Source of the DNA: JACMQW01 sp964536965
GTDB taxonomy: Bacteria > Bdellovibrionota > UBA1018
DNA: 64,000 bases
NCBI GenBank assembly: GCA_964536965.1
Contig: CAZIAL010000008.1
Location: 30,208 to 94,207 of the forward strand
Direction: 5' to 3'
In this document: positions 41,910 to 50,888 of the stretch, one piece after another
Layout of the letters: each line of letters starts with the position of its first letter
Position numbering within the stretch: the stretch's first letter is position 1
Position numbers and translations under genes: made by a program
Notes under the pieces: generated by a model
Seen by the model: only the letters and a program-made list of their open reading frames with translations
The model's database searches: none
What the model was told of the DNA's origin: nothing

Positions 41910-42623
41910 TTACTCGTATTTTCCGCGGTAGGTGACCGATCGGAAATCCACGATCTCATTGCCCGTCATGATTCCGGTCGCGACGAACGGGTCGAACACG
42001 CTGTGGACGAAGTCCGAGCTGAAAATGCTGTTCGGATCCGAGCTGCAGTTCGTGCCGAGAACGTAACAGTCATGCATGTCGTTGCGAATCGCCTGGCAGT
42101 CGGATTCGAGTCCGTGCAGGGAGTAGGTTAGCTGGTAGTCGAGCGCGATCTTCCCTCGTGCCGTGACGCCGGCGATTTCTTGGGTCGTCGCGAGCTGGGA
42201 GAAGGATCCGCTGTTCACGATCTCTTCCCGGAATTCGCAGTCGGCCAGTACGGCCTTGCCTGAAGTGGAGGCGCCGAAGGTGCCGGCCTTGTCGTTCACC
42301 AGCGTGAGGAAGTAGGCATTCGGGTTTTCGCGCGACTGGATCGCGGCGACGCCTTTCACCGGATTCACATAATTCAGGGCGGTCGGATTCCTCATCACGA
42401 CTTTGAGGAAGTCCGGCATCTCCGCCACCGTTCCGTTGCGTGTTCTCTCGGGTGCGGTCCCGATGGCCGCGCGGAACTCGATCGACTGGGGCAGACTCGC
42501 GTAATAGCCCGAGATCAGATCGTATCCGCTCTGTTCGATTTTCACTTTGTTCCCAAATTCGCATGCGCTGAGCGACGCGAGCATGGAGAAAGCGGCGATG
42601 GTGTGGATTCGGACTGGATGCAT
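41910..42623 (-). CDS. Lipoprotein, unknown function
   Basis: 237 residues. Lipobox LSAC at 18-21 after a basic n-region and hydrophobic core, so lipidation at Cys21 by Lgt and cleavage by LspA is expected. The +2 residue is Glu rather than Asp. The mature part has four further Cys (DCEF, DCQA, DCYVLGTNC), which could form disulfides. No domain recognised. Probably attached to the outer membrane. Confidence 0.85.
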   Translation of the reverse strand: MHPVRIHTIAAFSMLASLSACEFGNKVKIEQSGYDLISGYYASLPQSIEFRAAIGTAPERTRNGTVAEMPDFLKVVMRNPTALNYVNPVKGVAAIQSRENPNAYFLTLVNDKAGTFGASTSGKAVLADCEFREEIVNSGSFSQLATTQEIAGVTARGKIALDYQLTYSLHGLESDCQAIRNDMHDCYVLGTNCSSDPNSIFSSDFVHSVFDPFVATGIMTGNEIVDFRSVTYRGKYE

Positions 42624-42868
42624 AAAGTTCCCTGCCTCTAGGAAGCGGATCGGTCGAATGGAGCGGGCGGACGAGAGGCAAAATTCGCCGGGTTTCGGTT
42701 TCCTCGAAAGCCGAGCGGGCCCTTGTAATCCTTCGTTAAAAACAGAGAAACCAGGTTTTATGCCGCCCCAAGTAAATCCTTCCTTGTCCGGGTCGGGGTC
42801 AGGCGATAATCACGCACCGAATCATAATTAAAGCTTTCACTCTCAACCTCTCTTCAAAGGAAGAACTT

Positions 42869-43303
42869 ATGTCTATTTCGCCTCGTTTCGCGGTCGTGCT
42901 GGCCACCGGACTCTTTTCCACGCTCACGTTCGCCGCTCCGGCCCCGAATATGTCCTGCACCGTTTCGGCGCCGTGCCAGTATGCCGACGCCTCGGACCTC
43001 GGTTACTGCCTGAAAGAATCCTTCTCGGTGCGCGAAGAAATGAATGCCGAAGGGCAGATGGAAACCATGGCCGTCGTCGGCGCGCAGAACGACGACCCGA
43101 CGAGCGAAGTCTTCCGGATCGCGGCGATGATCCCGGTCTCCTGGCAGGGAACCGGCGGCTCGCGCACCATGGTTTCGGGGAGCACCGACGAAGGTGATAC
43201 CTGGCTCCAGGTGAGCGCCAATAGCCGCTATGAGAACTTCAAAGGAACGCTCACGATGGAGCAAGACTTCGGTTTCGAAGTCGAATGCGCCGTCACGGAG
43301 TGA
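42869..43303 (+). CDS. Small secreted protein, unknown function
   Basis: 144 residues. Signal peptide 1-23 (VVLATGLFSTLTFAAP). Four Cys: SCTVSAPC near the mature N-terminus, a YCLKE and a VECAVTE at the end, suggesting two disulfides. Strong Shine-Dalgarno AAAGGAAG six bases before the ATG. The 245-base gap upstream has AT-rich promoter-like sequence near 42805-42827. Short and likely abundant; no family recognised. Confidence 0.78.
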   Translation: MSISPRFAVVLATGLFSTLTFAAPAPNMSCTVSAPCQYADASDLGYCLKESFSVREEMNAEGQMETMAVVGAQNDDPTSEVFRIAAMIPVSWQGTGGSRTMVSGSTDEGDTWLQVSANSRYENFKGTLTMEQDFGFEVECAVTE

Positions 43304-43305
43304 TT

Positions 43306-44088
43306 TCAGTACAGTCGATGCGGATCGGATGCGGCGGCGCGCGCGTAGAGCAGCGTGCCGCCCACCACCGCCAGCGGAAACGCGAAGGCCGAGAGAATCG
43401 GAATCGCGAATAGAAATCCCACCGCCGAGCCGAAACCGAGCGAGGCGAAGAAGTGCCGCATGAGAAAGCGCACGGATACCCGGAACGATTCCCCCCGCCG
43501 CGTTTGCGGGTAACTCACGAACTGAAACGTCATCAGCCAGAGCGCGATGGCGAAGGGAATCATGTTCAGTCCCGGGAGCCAGAAGGCGAGTACGCCGATA
43601 AAGACGAGCCCGATCTGGATGGCCGTCACTACCGCCGTTTTCACGATGTCGATCCAAACGGCCCGGATTTTCCACGCCACGCTCGTCTGTTCCGAACGGA
43701 GCGCGGGGAGTGCGGGTTTCGCGTAGGGTTCCGCGGTCTCCGCGAGAAAGTCGTTGAAGGGTGAAGCGACGACGCCGGCCAGGAACGAAAAACTCACCGC
43801 GGCGACGACGAAAAGGACGATCTGGAGCAGGATCATTGCCGCTTGCACGGCGAACGAATCGGGCGCGTATCCTTGGGCGGCGAGCCAGGTCGCTCCCATC
43901 GCGACGAGTTTCGCTTTTACCCAGGCGACTCCCCAGACCGAGAGCGCGAGGGTGAGCGCGATGGGCAGCGCCGCCCAGAGAAGGAGTTTTGGCTTGGCGA
44001 GGATCAGCTTCCCGGCCGTGAAGGGAAGGGTGAACCCGTACCAGAGGGAAGCGATGCGATGGCGGATCGAGAAAGGCGTGAGCGGCAT
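43306..44088 (-). CDS. EI24/CysZ-like membrane protein
   Basis: 260 residues with four to five hydrophobic segments (about 30-55, 85-115, 150-180 and 215-250). The sequence PKLLLWAALPIALTLAL, VVASPFNDFLAE and WLPGLNMIPFAIALWLM matches the EI24/CysZ family; E. coli CysZ is a sulfate channel, but many members have no known substrate. The last gene of the MBL-kup-lysR-tonB-EI24 run, 13 bases after tonB. Two bases from the convergent small secreted gene. Confidence 0.85.
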   Translation of the reverse strand: MPLTPFSIRHRIASLWYGFTLPFTAGKLILAKPKLLLWAALPIALTLALSVWGVAWVKAKLVAMGATWLAAQGYAPDSFAVQAAMILLQIVLFVVAAVSFSFLAGVVASPFNDFLAETAEPYAKPALPALRSEQTSVAWKIRAVWIDIVKTAVVTAIQIGLVFIGVLAFWLPGLNMIPFAIALWLMTFQFVSYPQTRRGESFRVSVRFLMRHFFASLGFGSAVGFLFAIPILSAFAFPLAVVGGTLLYARAAASDPHRLY

Positions 44089-44101
44089 ATTTCCTTTTTC
44101 C

Positions 44102-44782
44102 CTAATTCGCGCGAAAAATCACGGGGAGTTTCACCCGCTGTTCCCGCTCCCATGGATCGAATGGCTGGGCCTTCTGCACCGCCTGGATGGCGCGCCGGTC
44201 GAGCGCCGCATCGCCGCTCGACTCGAGGACCTCGATCCGCGCCACGCTTCCATTCTTCTGGATGGAAATCTGGAGGGTGGCCCGCGCCTCGTGGGCCAGA
44301 AAGCCGGGAGATTCCATCGCGGCCTGGATCTTCCGCTGGATCTTCTGGAGGTAGAGACCGTAGGCGTTCGAGCGGTTCGAGTTGCCGATCCGGTCCGCGG
44401 GCCGATCGGAGGATCCGCCCTGGCCGAGGCGGCCAGGCGCCGCGCCGACGGTCGAGCCTTCGGAGCGCGTTTCGGTTTCGCTCGGCGGCGGAAGATCGAC
44501 TTCTCGAGTCTCGGGATTTTTCACTTCTCCCGGAAGTTCCGTGGCGAGGTGAGGTATTTCGAGTCCTTCGTCGGCCTTCGGTACTACGACGCGCGACCGC
44601 GGCGCGGGTCGCGACTGGATGGGGGCGAGCGTGACGTCGTAACTCGCGACGGTTGCGCCCGAAAGTCCGGCGCCTCCCGCGACCTGGGGCGGATCATTCG
44701 CCAGAAAAAGAGCCATCGCTCCGGCGAGCGCCGCGTGCGTGCCGAGACTCGCGAAAAGGCCGGTCATTCGGCGGAGTTCCAC
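44102..44782 (-). CDS. TonB family energy transducer
   Basis: 226 residues. An N-terminal anchor (LFASLGTHAALAGAMALFLA, about 8-27), a long Pro/Glu/Gly-rich periplasmic spacer (about 35-135) and a TonB C-terminal domain at about 140-226 (YLQKIQRKIQAAM, LQISIQKNGSVARIEVLESS). Takes inner-membrane proton energy to outer-membrane receptors. No exbB, exbD or receptor is in the window. GGGAGG six bases before the GTG at 44782 fixes the start; an ATG five codons in has none. One base after the lysR stop, so coupled to kup and lysR. Confidence 0.88.
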   Translation of the reverse strand: MELRRMTGLFASLGTHAALAGAMALFLANDPPQVAGGAGLSGATVASYDVTLAPIQSRPAPRSRVVVPKADEGLEIPHLATELPGEVKNPETREVDLPPPSETETRSEGSTVGAAPGRLGQGGSSDRPADRIGNSNRSNAYGLYLQKIQRKIQAAMESPGFLAHEARATLQISIQKNGSVARIEVLESSGDAALDRRAIQAVQKAQPFDPWEREQRVKLPVIFRAN

Positions 44783-44783
44783 C

Positions 44784-45674
44784 CTAGGCCTCCCGCGCTT
44801 CGCGGCAGCGCTTCAGCACGAACTGCTTGAACGCCTGGTTCTTTCTCGGCATCCATTCCGTCTGGGGATGCACGAGATAGATGGCGGCGTCGAACTCGTA
44901 GTTCGGAATCTGCCGTACGCGTCCCGCCTCGACGAACGGTCGCGCGGAAAGCACGGGGAGCACGGCGTAACAGCCCAGAGCCGTCACCGCATCGAGCATC
45001 GAACGATGGGAGTTCACGATGGAAACCAGGCGCGGTTTCTTTCGCTTCGAAATCAGTTTCGACCAGAGTTCCCCGAGGAGCACGTCCGTTTTCTCGTAGG
45101 CGGCGAACGGTGCGTTTTCGATTTCCTCTTTCGTGGGTTTCGGCCCTCCGGGAGGTCCGAAGAGGGCGATCTTCTGTTTCAACACCGGAAACGCGGCGAG
45201 TCCCTCGATGATCGGCGGGTTCGCGACGATGCCGAACTCAATCTCGCTCTTCGTCAGCATCTGCAGGATCGCGCTTTCATTTTCGTAAGCCATCTCGACG
45301 ACGACCGCGGGGTGCGCGCGCTGGAACTCGAGAAAGAGCGGCATGAAGAAGTTCTTTCCGACCTCGGAGAAGCAGCCGATCTTGATTTCCCCGGCTTCCT
45401 CCTGCTGGCGGTTTGAAAATCGTTCGAGTTTTTCCCGGAGTTCCTGGGTGAGGGGAAGGATCTCCTGGCGAAATCGCTGGCCCTCGGGCGTCAGCGATAC
45501 GCCTTGGCGCGTGCGGTGGAAGAGCCGGACGCCGAGGGATTCTTCGAGGAGTTTTATCTGCCGGGACACGTTCGACTGCGCGAGCCGCAGGCGTTCGGAG
45601 GCCGTGGAAAAGGAGAGGGTCTCGGCCAGAATCTCGAAACATCGGATGAAGTTCAGATTCGTTTCCGGCGTCAT
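44784..45674 (-). CDS. LysR-type transcriptional regulator
   Basis: 296 residues. Winged HTH at about 5-65 (ETLSFSTASERLRLAQSNVS, then RQIKLLEESLGVRLFHRT) and a LysR substrate-binding domain from about 95 (GEIKIGCFSEVGKNFFM...). It lies inside the run: its start overlaps the kup stop (ATGA) and its stop is one base before tonB, so it is cotranscribed with genes it may control. LysR genes are usually divergent from targets, so this placement is uncommon. Ligand unknown; potassium or ionic stress would fit the neighbour. Confidence 0.9.
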   Translation of the reverse strand: MTPETNLNFIRCFEILAETLSFSTASERLRLAQSNVSRQIKLLEESLGVRLFHRTRQGVSLTPEGQRFRQEILPLTQELREKLERFSNRQQEEAGEIKIGCFSEVGKNFFMPLFLEFQRAHPAVVVEMAYENESAILQMLTKSEIEFGIVANPPIIEGLAAFPVLKQKIALFGPPGGPKPTKEEIENAPFAAYEKTDVLLGELWSKLISKRKKPRLVSIVNSHRSMLDAVTALGCYAVLPVLSARPFVEAGRVRQIPNYEFDAAIYLVHPQTEWMPRKNQAFKQFVLKRCREAREA

Positions 45675-47566
45675 ACCGCGAGCTGCGCTCCCAGTTCGAG
45701 GACCTGCTCCGCGGGGAGGTTGAAGTAGTCGGAGGCGGAAGAGTTGTTCCGGCTCATCGCCGAAAAAATCGTCTGGCGCACGCGACCGACCGGGCTTTCG
45801 GCGTCGATGATGAAAGTTTCGCGGCCCAGGAGATAGGTCGCGGTGTCGCTCGGAAAGCTTTTCATATGCGAAAAGTGACAGCGGGAGAGGACTTCGGGCA
45901 CGTCCATCGACTCCATGAATCCGTACTTTATGACGACTCGGGAGACGTTGTGGACGAGGTCGGTCACTCGGGCGCGTTCGTCGATTTTCACATACGGCTC
46001 GTCCTCGGTCACGACGGTGACCAGGACGACGTGCTCATGGATGACGTGCATGGAGTCCACGAGCCGCGCGAGCACCGGCGGGACCTTGTTTTCGTTCGAC
46101 GCGAGCACGACGAGACAGCCGGGTATGCGTCGCGTCTGCTTGTTCTCGATTTCCTCGAAGAAGTTGTCCATGGTCTTCGAGCGCTCGCGGTAGAACTTCG
46201 AAAGCTGCGCGCGTCCGTACTGCCAGATCACCATCGAGTAGAAGAAGAAGAAGCCGATGATGAGCGGCAGATATCCGCCGTCGGGGATCTTCAGCACGTT
46301 CGCGTAAAGAAAAGCGATGTCGAGAAGGGCCATCACCGTCACCAGGGGGGCCACGCGCCAGATCGACCACTTCCAGCGGTAAAGCGCGACGAAGAAAAAA
46401 ACGAGCGTCGTCATGAACATCGTGCCCATCGCCGCCAGACCGTACGCGGCCGCGAGATTGCTCGATTTCTGGAAAACGAGCACGGTGACGAGGCAAGCGA
46501 TCGCCAGCGTCCAGTTGATGAACGGAATGTAGACGCGGCCCTCGAGGTCTTCCGAAGTGTGGATCACCTTCAGGCGCGGGAAGAGACCCATGCGAATCGC
46601 CTGGTGAGTGATCGAATACGCGCCCGTGATCATCGCCTGCGAAGCGATGATCGTCGCCATCATGGCCAGACCGACGAGGCCGTAATAGAGAACGCCGCGG
46701 TCTTCGATCAGATGGTAGAACGGCCGCGAGGCCGTCTCCGGATGCTGGAGGATGAGCGCGGCCTGCCCAAGGTAATTCAGCATCAGCGCCGGCAGAACGA
46801 TCCAGTGCCAGGCGAAACGGATCGGTCGGCGACCGAAGTGTCCCATGTCGGCATAGAGCGCTTCGCCGCCCGTAACGGCGAGGACGACGGATCCGAGGAC
46901 TTTGATGCCTCCGAATCCCTCATGGGTAAAGAAGTGGGTCGCGTAGCGGGGGTTGAACGCCTTCAGCACGATCGGATAATCGATGATCTGGCGGAGCCCG
47001 AGCCAGGCGGCGACGGTGAACCAGACGAGCACGATCGCTCCGAAGTACTTTCCGATGCGCGCGGTGCCGGATTTCTGGATGGCGAAGAGCGCGAAGATGA
47101 CCGTGATCGTTCCCGGCATGATGTACTTCGTCAGTTCGGCATCCGCGAGTTCCAGACCCTCCATCGCGGAGAGAACGGAGATGGCCGGAGTGATGATTCC
47201 GTCTCCGAAAAGGAGCGCCGCGCCCGCGACGGCGAGGATGGACGCGATGGCGAGCGTGCCCTTCCCGTTGTAACGAAACGGAAGCGGAACGAGCGAGAGG
47301 AGCGAAAAGATACCGCCTTCGCCCTTGTTTTCGGCGTTCATCATGATCCAGACGTATTTCACCGTTACGACGAGAATGAGAGACCAGATGATCAGCGAGG
47401 TGATCCCCATCACGTTGTCGTAGTCGATCTTAACGGCATGGGCGCCATGGAAACATTCCTGGAAGGTGTAAAGGATGGACGTTCCGATGTCGCCGAAAAC
47501 CACGCCCACGGCCGCGATCGCAAGCGCCAGGGTTGCCTTGAGACTTTTATCCTCGGTATGGCCCAT
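45671..47566 (-). CDS. kup: Kup/Trk potassium uptake permease
   Basis: 631 residues (622 in E. coli). Proton-coupled K+ importer. About 12 transmembrane segments in the first 430 residues: VVFGDIGTSILYTFQECF at 18-35, FGDGIITPAISVLSAMEGLE at 120-139, then a long cytoplasmic C-terminal domain (about 440-631) as in E. coli Kup. Overlaps the downstream lysR by four bases. The MBL gene is 23 bases upstream in the same direction. Confidence 0.96.
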   Translation of the reverse strand: MGHTEDKSLKATLALAIAAVGVVFGDIGTSILYTFQECFHGAHAVKIDYDNVMGITSLIIWSLILVVTVKYVWIMMNAENKGEGGIFSLLSLVPLPFRYNGKGTLAIASILAVAGAALLFGDGIITPAISVLSAMEGLELADAELTKYIMPGTITVIFALFAIQKSGTARIGKYFGAIVLVWFTVAAWLGLRQIIDYPIVLKAFNPRYATHFFTHEGFGGIKVLGSVVLAVTGGEALYADMGHFGRRPIRFAWHWIVLPALMLNYLGQAALILQHPETASRPFYHLIEDRGVLYYGLVGLAMMATIIASQAMITGAYSITHQAIRMGLFPRLKVIHTSEDLEGRVYIPFINWTLAIACLVTVLVFQKSSNLAAAYGLAAMGTMFMTTLVFFFVALYRWKWSIWRVAPLVTVMALLDIAFLYANVLKIPDGGYLPLIIGFFFFYSMVIWQYGRAQLSKFYRERSKTMDNFFEEIENKQTRRIPGCLVVLASNENKVPPVLARLVDSMHVIHEHVVLVTVVTEDEPYVKIDERARVTDLVHNVSRVVIKYGFMESMDVPEVLSRCHFSHMKSFPSDTATYLLGRETFIIDAESPVGRVRQTIFSAMSRNNSSASDYFNLPAEQVLELGAQLAV

Positions 47567-47589
47567 ACAGGAATCGTTCGCTTTCTGAG

Positions 47590-48264
47590 TTAGGGCAGGT
47601 TCATGAGCTCATCGACGCTCTGGCAGAGGAGCGGCGGGCTGGTTTTTTTCTCGGTGCCGAGATAGCTCGCCGTCTCGGGTGCGTAGTGATGCCCGGGGAG
47701 GACGACGAGATCGTCGGGGAGGCTTTTCAGCTTCTGGAGAGTCGCAAACATTTCGGCGTTGTCTCCCGTCTCGAGATCCGTCCGGCCGCAGTCCCGGATG
47801 AAAAGGGTGTCGCCCGTGAGCAGGTATTTTCCGTCGACCAGGTAACAGAGTTCGCCGGCGCTGTGGCCGGGGGAATGGATCGCTCGGCATTCGATCTTGC
47901 CGATGCGCAGGACTTCTCCGTCGGCGACCGGGCGGAGGCGCGAAGCCGGGATTTTTTTCAGTCGATGAGCATCGTCGGGATGGACGTAGACCGGAAGATT
48001 CGGAAAACGTTCCACGAGTTCGGGAACTCCCGCGACATGGTCGTGGTGGGAATGAGTGAGGAGGACCGAGGTCAGCCGATATCCCCGGGATTCGAGGTCG
48101 GAAACAGGGAGGAGATCCCGCTGCGGGTCGACGATCGCCGCTTCCTGCGCCTCATGATCGAGGATGAGGTAGACGAAGTTCCGCATCGTCCCGAGTTCAT
48201 ACTGGGCGAGGGTCTCTCCAGCGACGAAACCTTGTGCCTCGTGCGTGCGGAAATGGATGGGCAA
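47590..48264 (-). CDS. MBL-fold hydrolase (glyoxalase II / persulfide dioxygenase-like)
   Basis: 224 residues. HSHHDHVAG at 71-79 is the metal motif; further ligands in HSPGHSAGELCY and LLTGDTLFIRDCGRTDL follow, a pattern shared by GloB and ETHE1/Blh persulfide dioxygenases. The DCGRTDLE motif is typical of ETHE1-type enzymes, so sulfide detoxification is a fair guess, with glyoxalase II as alternative. No rhodanese domain. First gene of the run leading to kup, 23 bases upstream of it. Confidence 0.85.
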   Translation of the reverse strand: MPIHFRTHEAQGFVAGETLAQYELGTMRNFVYLILDHEAQEAAIVDPQRDLLPVSDLESRGYRLTSVLLTHSHHDHVAGVPELVERFPNLPVYVHPDDAHRLKKIPASRLRPVADGEVLRIGKIECRAIHSPGHSAGELCYLVDGKYLLTGDTLFIRDCGRTDLETGDNAEMFATLQKLKSLPDDLVVLPGHHYAPETASYLGTEKKTSPPLLCQSVDELMNLP

Positions 48265-48466
48265 TGCGGCAAGCGGTTCGTTGGACGTAGGCAGCTCCCG
48301 GGGTCAGTTCGTTTCATTTAGGGATATGCATAGCTTGCGCTGAAGGCTAGCAGGATTCGAGCGAAGAATGAGGATGACCTAGTGCATTAGATGCGATGCA
48401 AAAAGGTGGAAGAGTCGCGTGTACAGACGCGTGGCCCTCGGGATGGAGCTAGGCTATAGCTAGACC

Positions 48467-49615
48467 ATGCCGTCATCGAACGAAGGACAGTCGGGTTTCG
48501 CCTCGGGTTTTGGTTGGTCGCAGGGGAAAGTGGCCGCCCAGCCGCATGTTAAAATTCCCGAGGGGACTTACGAAGAAGAACATGGTCGCCGGGGTTTTTT
48601 CGGGCGGACGAGTCACCTCTATCACCGCCACCCGCCGACCGGCTGGAATCGCATCGAAGGGGACCTCAAGCCACGCGCTTACTACGCGAACAAGTCCGAG
48701 GGCGGAAGCGCGGGCCGGGCGGACTGGATGCTCGAGAACGCGGACGTAAAGATCGGTATCGCGAAGCTCGTCGAAGAAATGAAAGTCTACGCCCGGAACG
48801 GCGACGGCGACGAAGTGCGTTTTATCCACGAAGGAACTGGCGTACTGGAAACGGATTACGGTGATCTCGAATACCGCGCGGGCGACTACTTGGTCCTTCC
48901 CCGCGGAACGACCTATCGTTTCGTCGCAACCTCGCCGAACACTCACCTGGTGATCGAATCGGCCGGGGAAATCGAGCTGCCCGAGCGCGGGATGCTCGGG
49001 CGTCACGCGCAGTTCGACCCGATGGTCATGCGGACGCCGAAACTTCCTGCCGCCGAAAAGAAAACGGGGCAGGACTCCGCGGGGGAATGGGAGCTCCAGA
49101 TTAAGCGCGAGGAAGCCTGGACGAGCGTGTTCTATCCCTTCAATCCGCTGAACGTCGCCGGGTGGAAAGGCGATCTTGCTCCGTGGGCCATCCATGTTGA
49201 CGACATCCGTCCGATCGTATCGCCGCGCTACCATCTCCCGCCGTCGGTCCACACGACCTTCGTGGCGCGGAATTTCGTGATCTGTTCGTTCCTTCCGCGT
49301 CCGCTGGAAGACGAAGAAGGCGCGATGAAAGTCCCGTTTTACCACCGCAACATCGACTTCGACGAAGTCCTGTTCTACCACGCCGGGAACTTCTTCTCGC
49401 GCGAAGGCATCGCCGCCGGCGCGATCACCTGGCATCCGTACGGGATCCACCACGGACCGCATCCGAACGCGGAGAAGAATGCGGCCGATAAGGATTTCAC
49501 GCACGAAATCGCCGTCATGATCGACACTCGCAATCCTTTGCGCGCGACTCGTTCCGCCGAAGGCGTCGAGTACGTCGACTATCATATGAGCTGGCGCGCG
49601 GATCAGAAACGGTAG
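48467..49615 (+). CDS. hmgA: Homogentisate 1,2-dioxygenase
   Basis: 382 residues, shorter than the 430-445 of most. Cleaves the ring of homogentisate in tyrosine and phenylalanine catabolism. FYHRNIDFDEVLFYHAG at 291-307 carries the Fe ligands His293 and a Glu (Glu300), and HPYGIHHGPHP at 323-333 a third His. Also the N-terminal YHRHPPTGW typical of the family. No fumarylacetoacetase or maleylacetoacetate isomerase is adjacent, so the pathway is split. The next gene begins 34 bases downstream. Confidence 0.93.
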   Translation: MPSSNEGQSGFASGFGWSQGKVAAQPHVKIPEGTYEEEHGRRGFFGRTSHLYHRHPPTGWNRIEGDLKPRAYYANKSEGGSAGRADWMLENADVKIGIAKLVEEMKVYARNGDGDEVRFIHEGTGVLETDYGDLEYRAGDYLVLPRGTTYRFVATSPNTHLVIESAGEIELPERGMLGRHAQFDPMVMRTPKLPAAEKKTGQDSAGEWELQIKREEAWTSVFYPFNPLNVAGWKGDLAPWAIHVDDIRPIVSPRYHLPPSVHTTFVARNFVICSFLPRPLEDEEGAMKVPFYHRNIDFDEVLFYHAGNFFSREGIAAGAITWHPYGIHHGPHPNAEKNAADKDFTHEIAVMIDTRNPLRATRSAEGVEYVDYHMSWRADQKR

Positions 49616-49649
49616 CCAACCGTCCGCGACCTCTTTACACTGAAGGGGA

Positions 49650-50888
49650 GTGGACCTGAAGAAACAGTCTCCCCGCATCGCGCTCGGCCTTCTCGGAGCG
49701 GTCGTCGCCTTTCTCGGCACGATCCTCGTATTGCGCACGTTGTCCCGCGGGGACGATTTCCAGGTTTTCCACGGCGTCGCCCAGCGGTTCTGGGACGGTG
49801 TTCGGCCGTACGACACCGTGACGTTCGGGAACATGGTATTCAAGTACCCGCCTTGGATTCTGCCTTTTTTCCTGCCGTTCGGTTTTCTCGATCTCGAAAC
49901 CGCGAAAATTTTCTGGGGTCTGGTCGAAGTCGCTTCGCTGGTGGCGATCGTCGTGCGCATCCATGGCGGCGTGCGCGGAACGTCCGGCGGATTACCTGGA
50001 GTGCGCCCGTGGATCCAGTCGCTTTTTCTTCTGATCCTTTTTGGATTATTCGGCAGTCACGGGATGACCGGCCAGATCACGCTTCTCGTCCTCGCGCTCG
50101 CGGTATGGGCCGATCCGGTGCGCAGCTCCTTCCGTCGCTTCTTTTTTCTAGTCGTGGCCTTAAGCGCGAAGATGACTTCTCTGTTTCCGCTCGTCTATGC
50201 CTGGCGCCGGAAAAAACTCGCGGCGAGCGTCGCCGGGGTCGTCGCCATCTGCGTTCTCCTCTCGCTCCCAATTTATTTCCGATCCTATGATCGAAAGTAC
50301 GGGGCGATGAGGCAGGAATGGGTGCAGGCCATGTTTTCGGGCACGCAGGACGTGAATTCCGTGCGCATCGGCTTCACCACGCGTGAAGTCCAGGGACTGC
50401 CGTCGCTCATCCTGCGCAAGGGAAAGCTCGACGAAAACGAACCTCGGCATGTCCTGCTCGCGATCGCCTTTTCGGTCCTGCTGATCGGCGGGGGATGGAT
50501 CTTTGCCTCGCGTCGTCTCCCTCCCGAAGCGCAGTGGTTCGGCTGGATAGCGCTCTTGCCCACGGTCCAACCCCTCGCCTGGTTCCATGTTTTTCTGTTC
50601 GCTTATCCCGTCCTGGCGATCGGGGCCGAGCGGGCGATTCGGCGGAGACGCACGCTCGATTTCTGGCTCTACTTCGCTTGCGTCGTCGCCGTCGGCGGCA
50701 TTACGGCGAAGACCCTGGGCCCGACGGGTCTGGCGCTCGAGCACTGGTCGATTAAACTCTGGGGGACGCTGGGCGCGGTCGCGCTCTTTGCGCGAAGTTT
50801 CGCCATTCCCGAGGAGATTTCCGGCGAAGCCGGAGTCCGCAAGAAGCCCGCGGCGAAATCCCCGCGTAAATCGTCGAAGAAACGTTAA
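49650..50888 (+). CDS. GT87-like (DUF2029) integral membrane glycosyltransferase
   Basis: 412 residues with about ten hydrophobic segments. The short N-terminal loop GDDFQVFHGVAQRFWDGVRP then YDTVTFGNMVFKYPPWILPF resembles the DxD/YPP region of GT-C mannosyltransferases (GT87), which use polyprenyl-phosphate sugars on the outer face of the membrane. Candidate catalytic acidic residues are Asp35/Asp36. A very basic tail (KKPAAKSPRKSSKKR) ends the protein. GTG start, GGGGAG upstream. Convergent with the nucleotidyltransferase gene, overlapping by four bases. Substrate unknown. Confidence 0.8.
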   Translation: MDLKKQSPRIALGLLGAVVAFLGTILVLRTLSRGDDFQVFHGVAQRFWDGVRPYDTVTFGNMVFKYPPWILPFFLPFGFLDLETAKIFWGLVEVASLVAIVVRIHGGVRGTSGGLPGVRPWIQSLFLLILFGLFGSHGMTGQITLLVLALAVWADPVRSSFRRFFFLVVALSAKMTSLFPLVYAWRRKKLAASVAGVVAICVLLSLPIYFRSYDRKYGAMRQEWVQAMFSGTQDVNSVRIGFTTREVQGLPSLILRKGKLDENEPRHVLLAIAFSVLLIGGGWIFASRRLPPEAQWFGWIALLPTVQPLAWFHVFLFAYPVLAIGAERAIRRRRTLDFWLYFACVVAVGGITAKTLGPTGLALEHWSIKLWGTLGAVALFARSFAIPEEISGEAGVRKKPAAKSPRKSSKKR

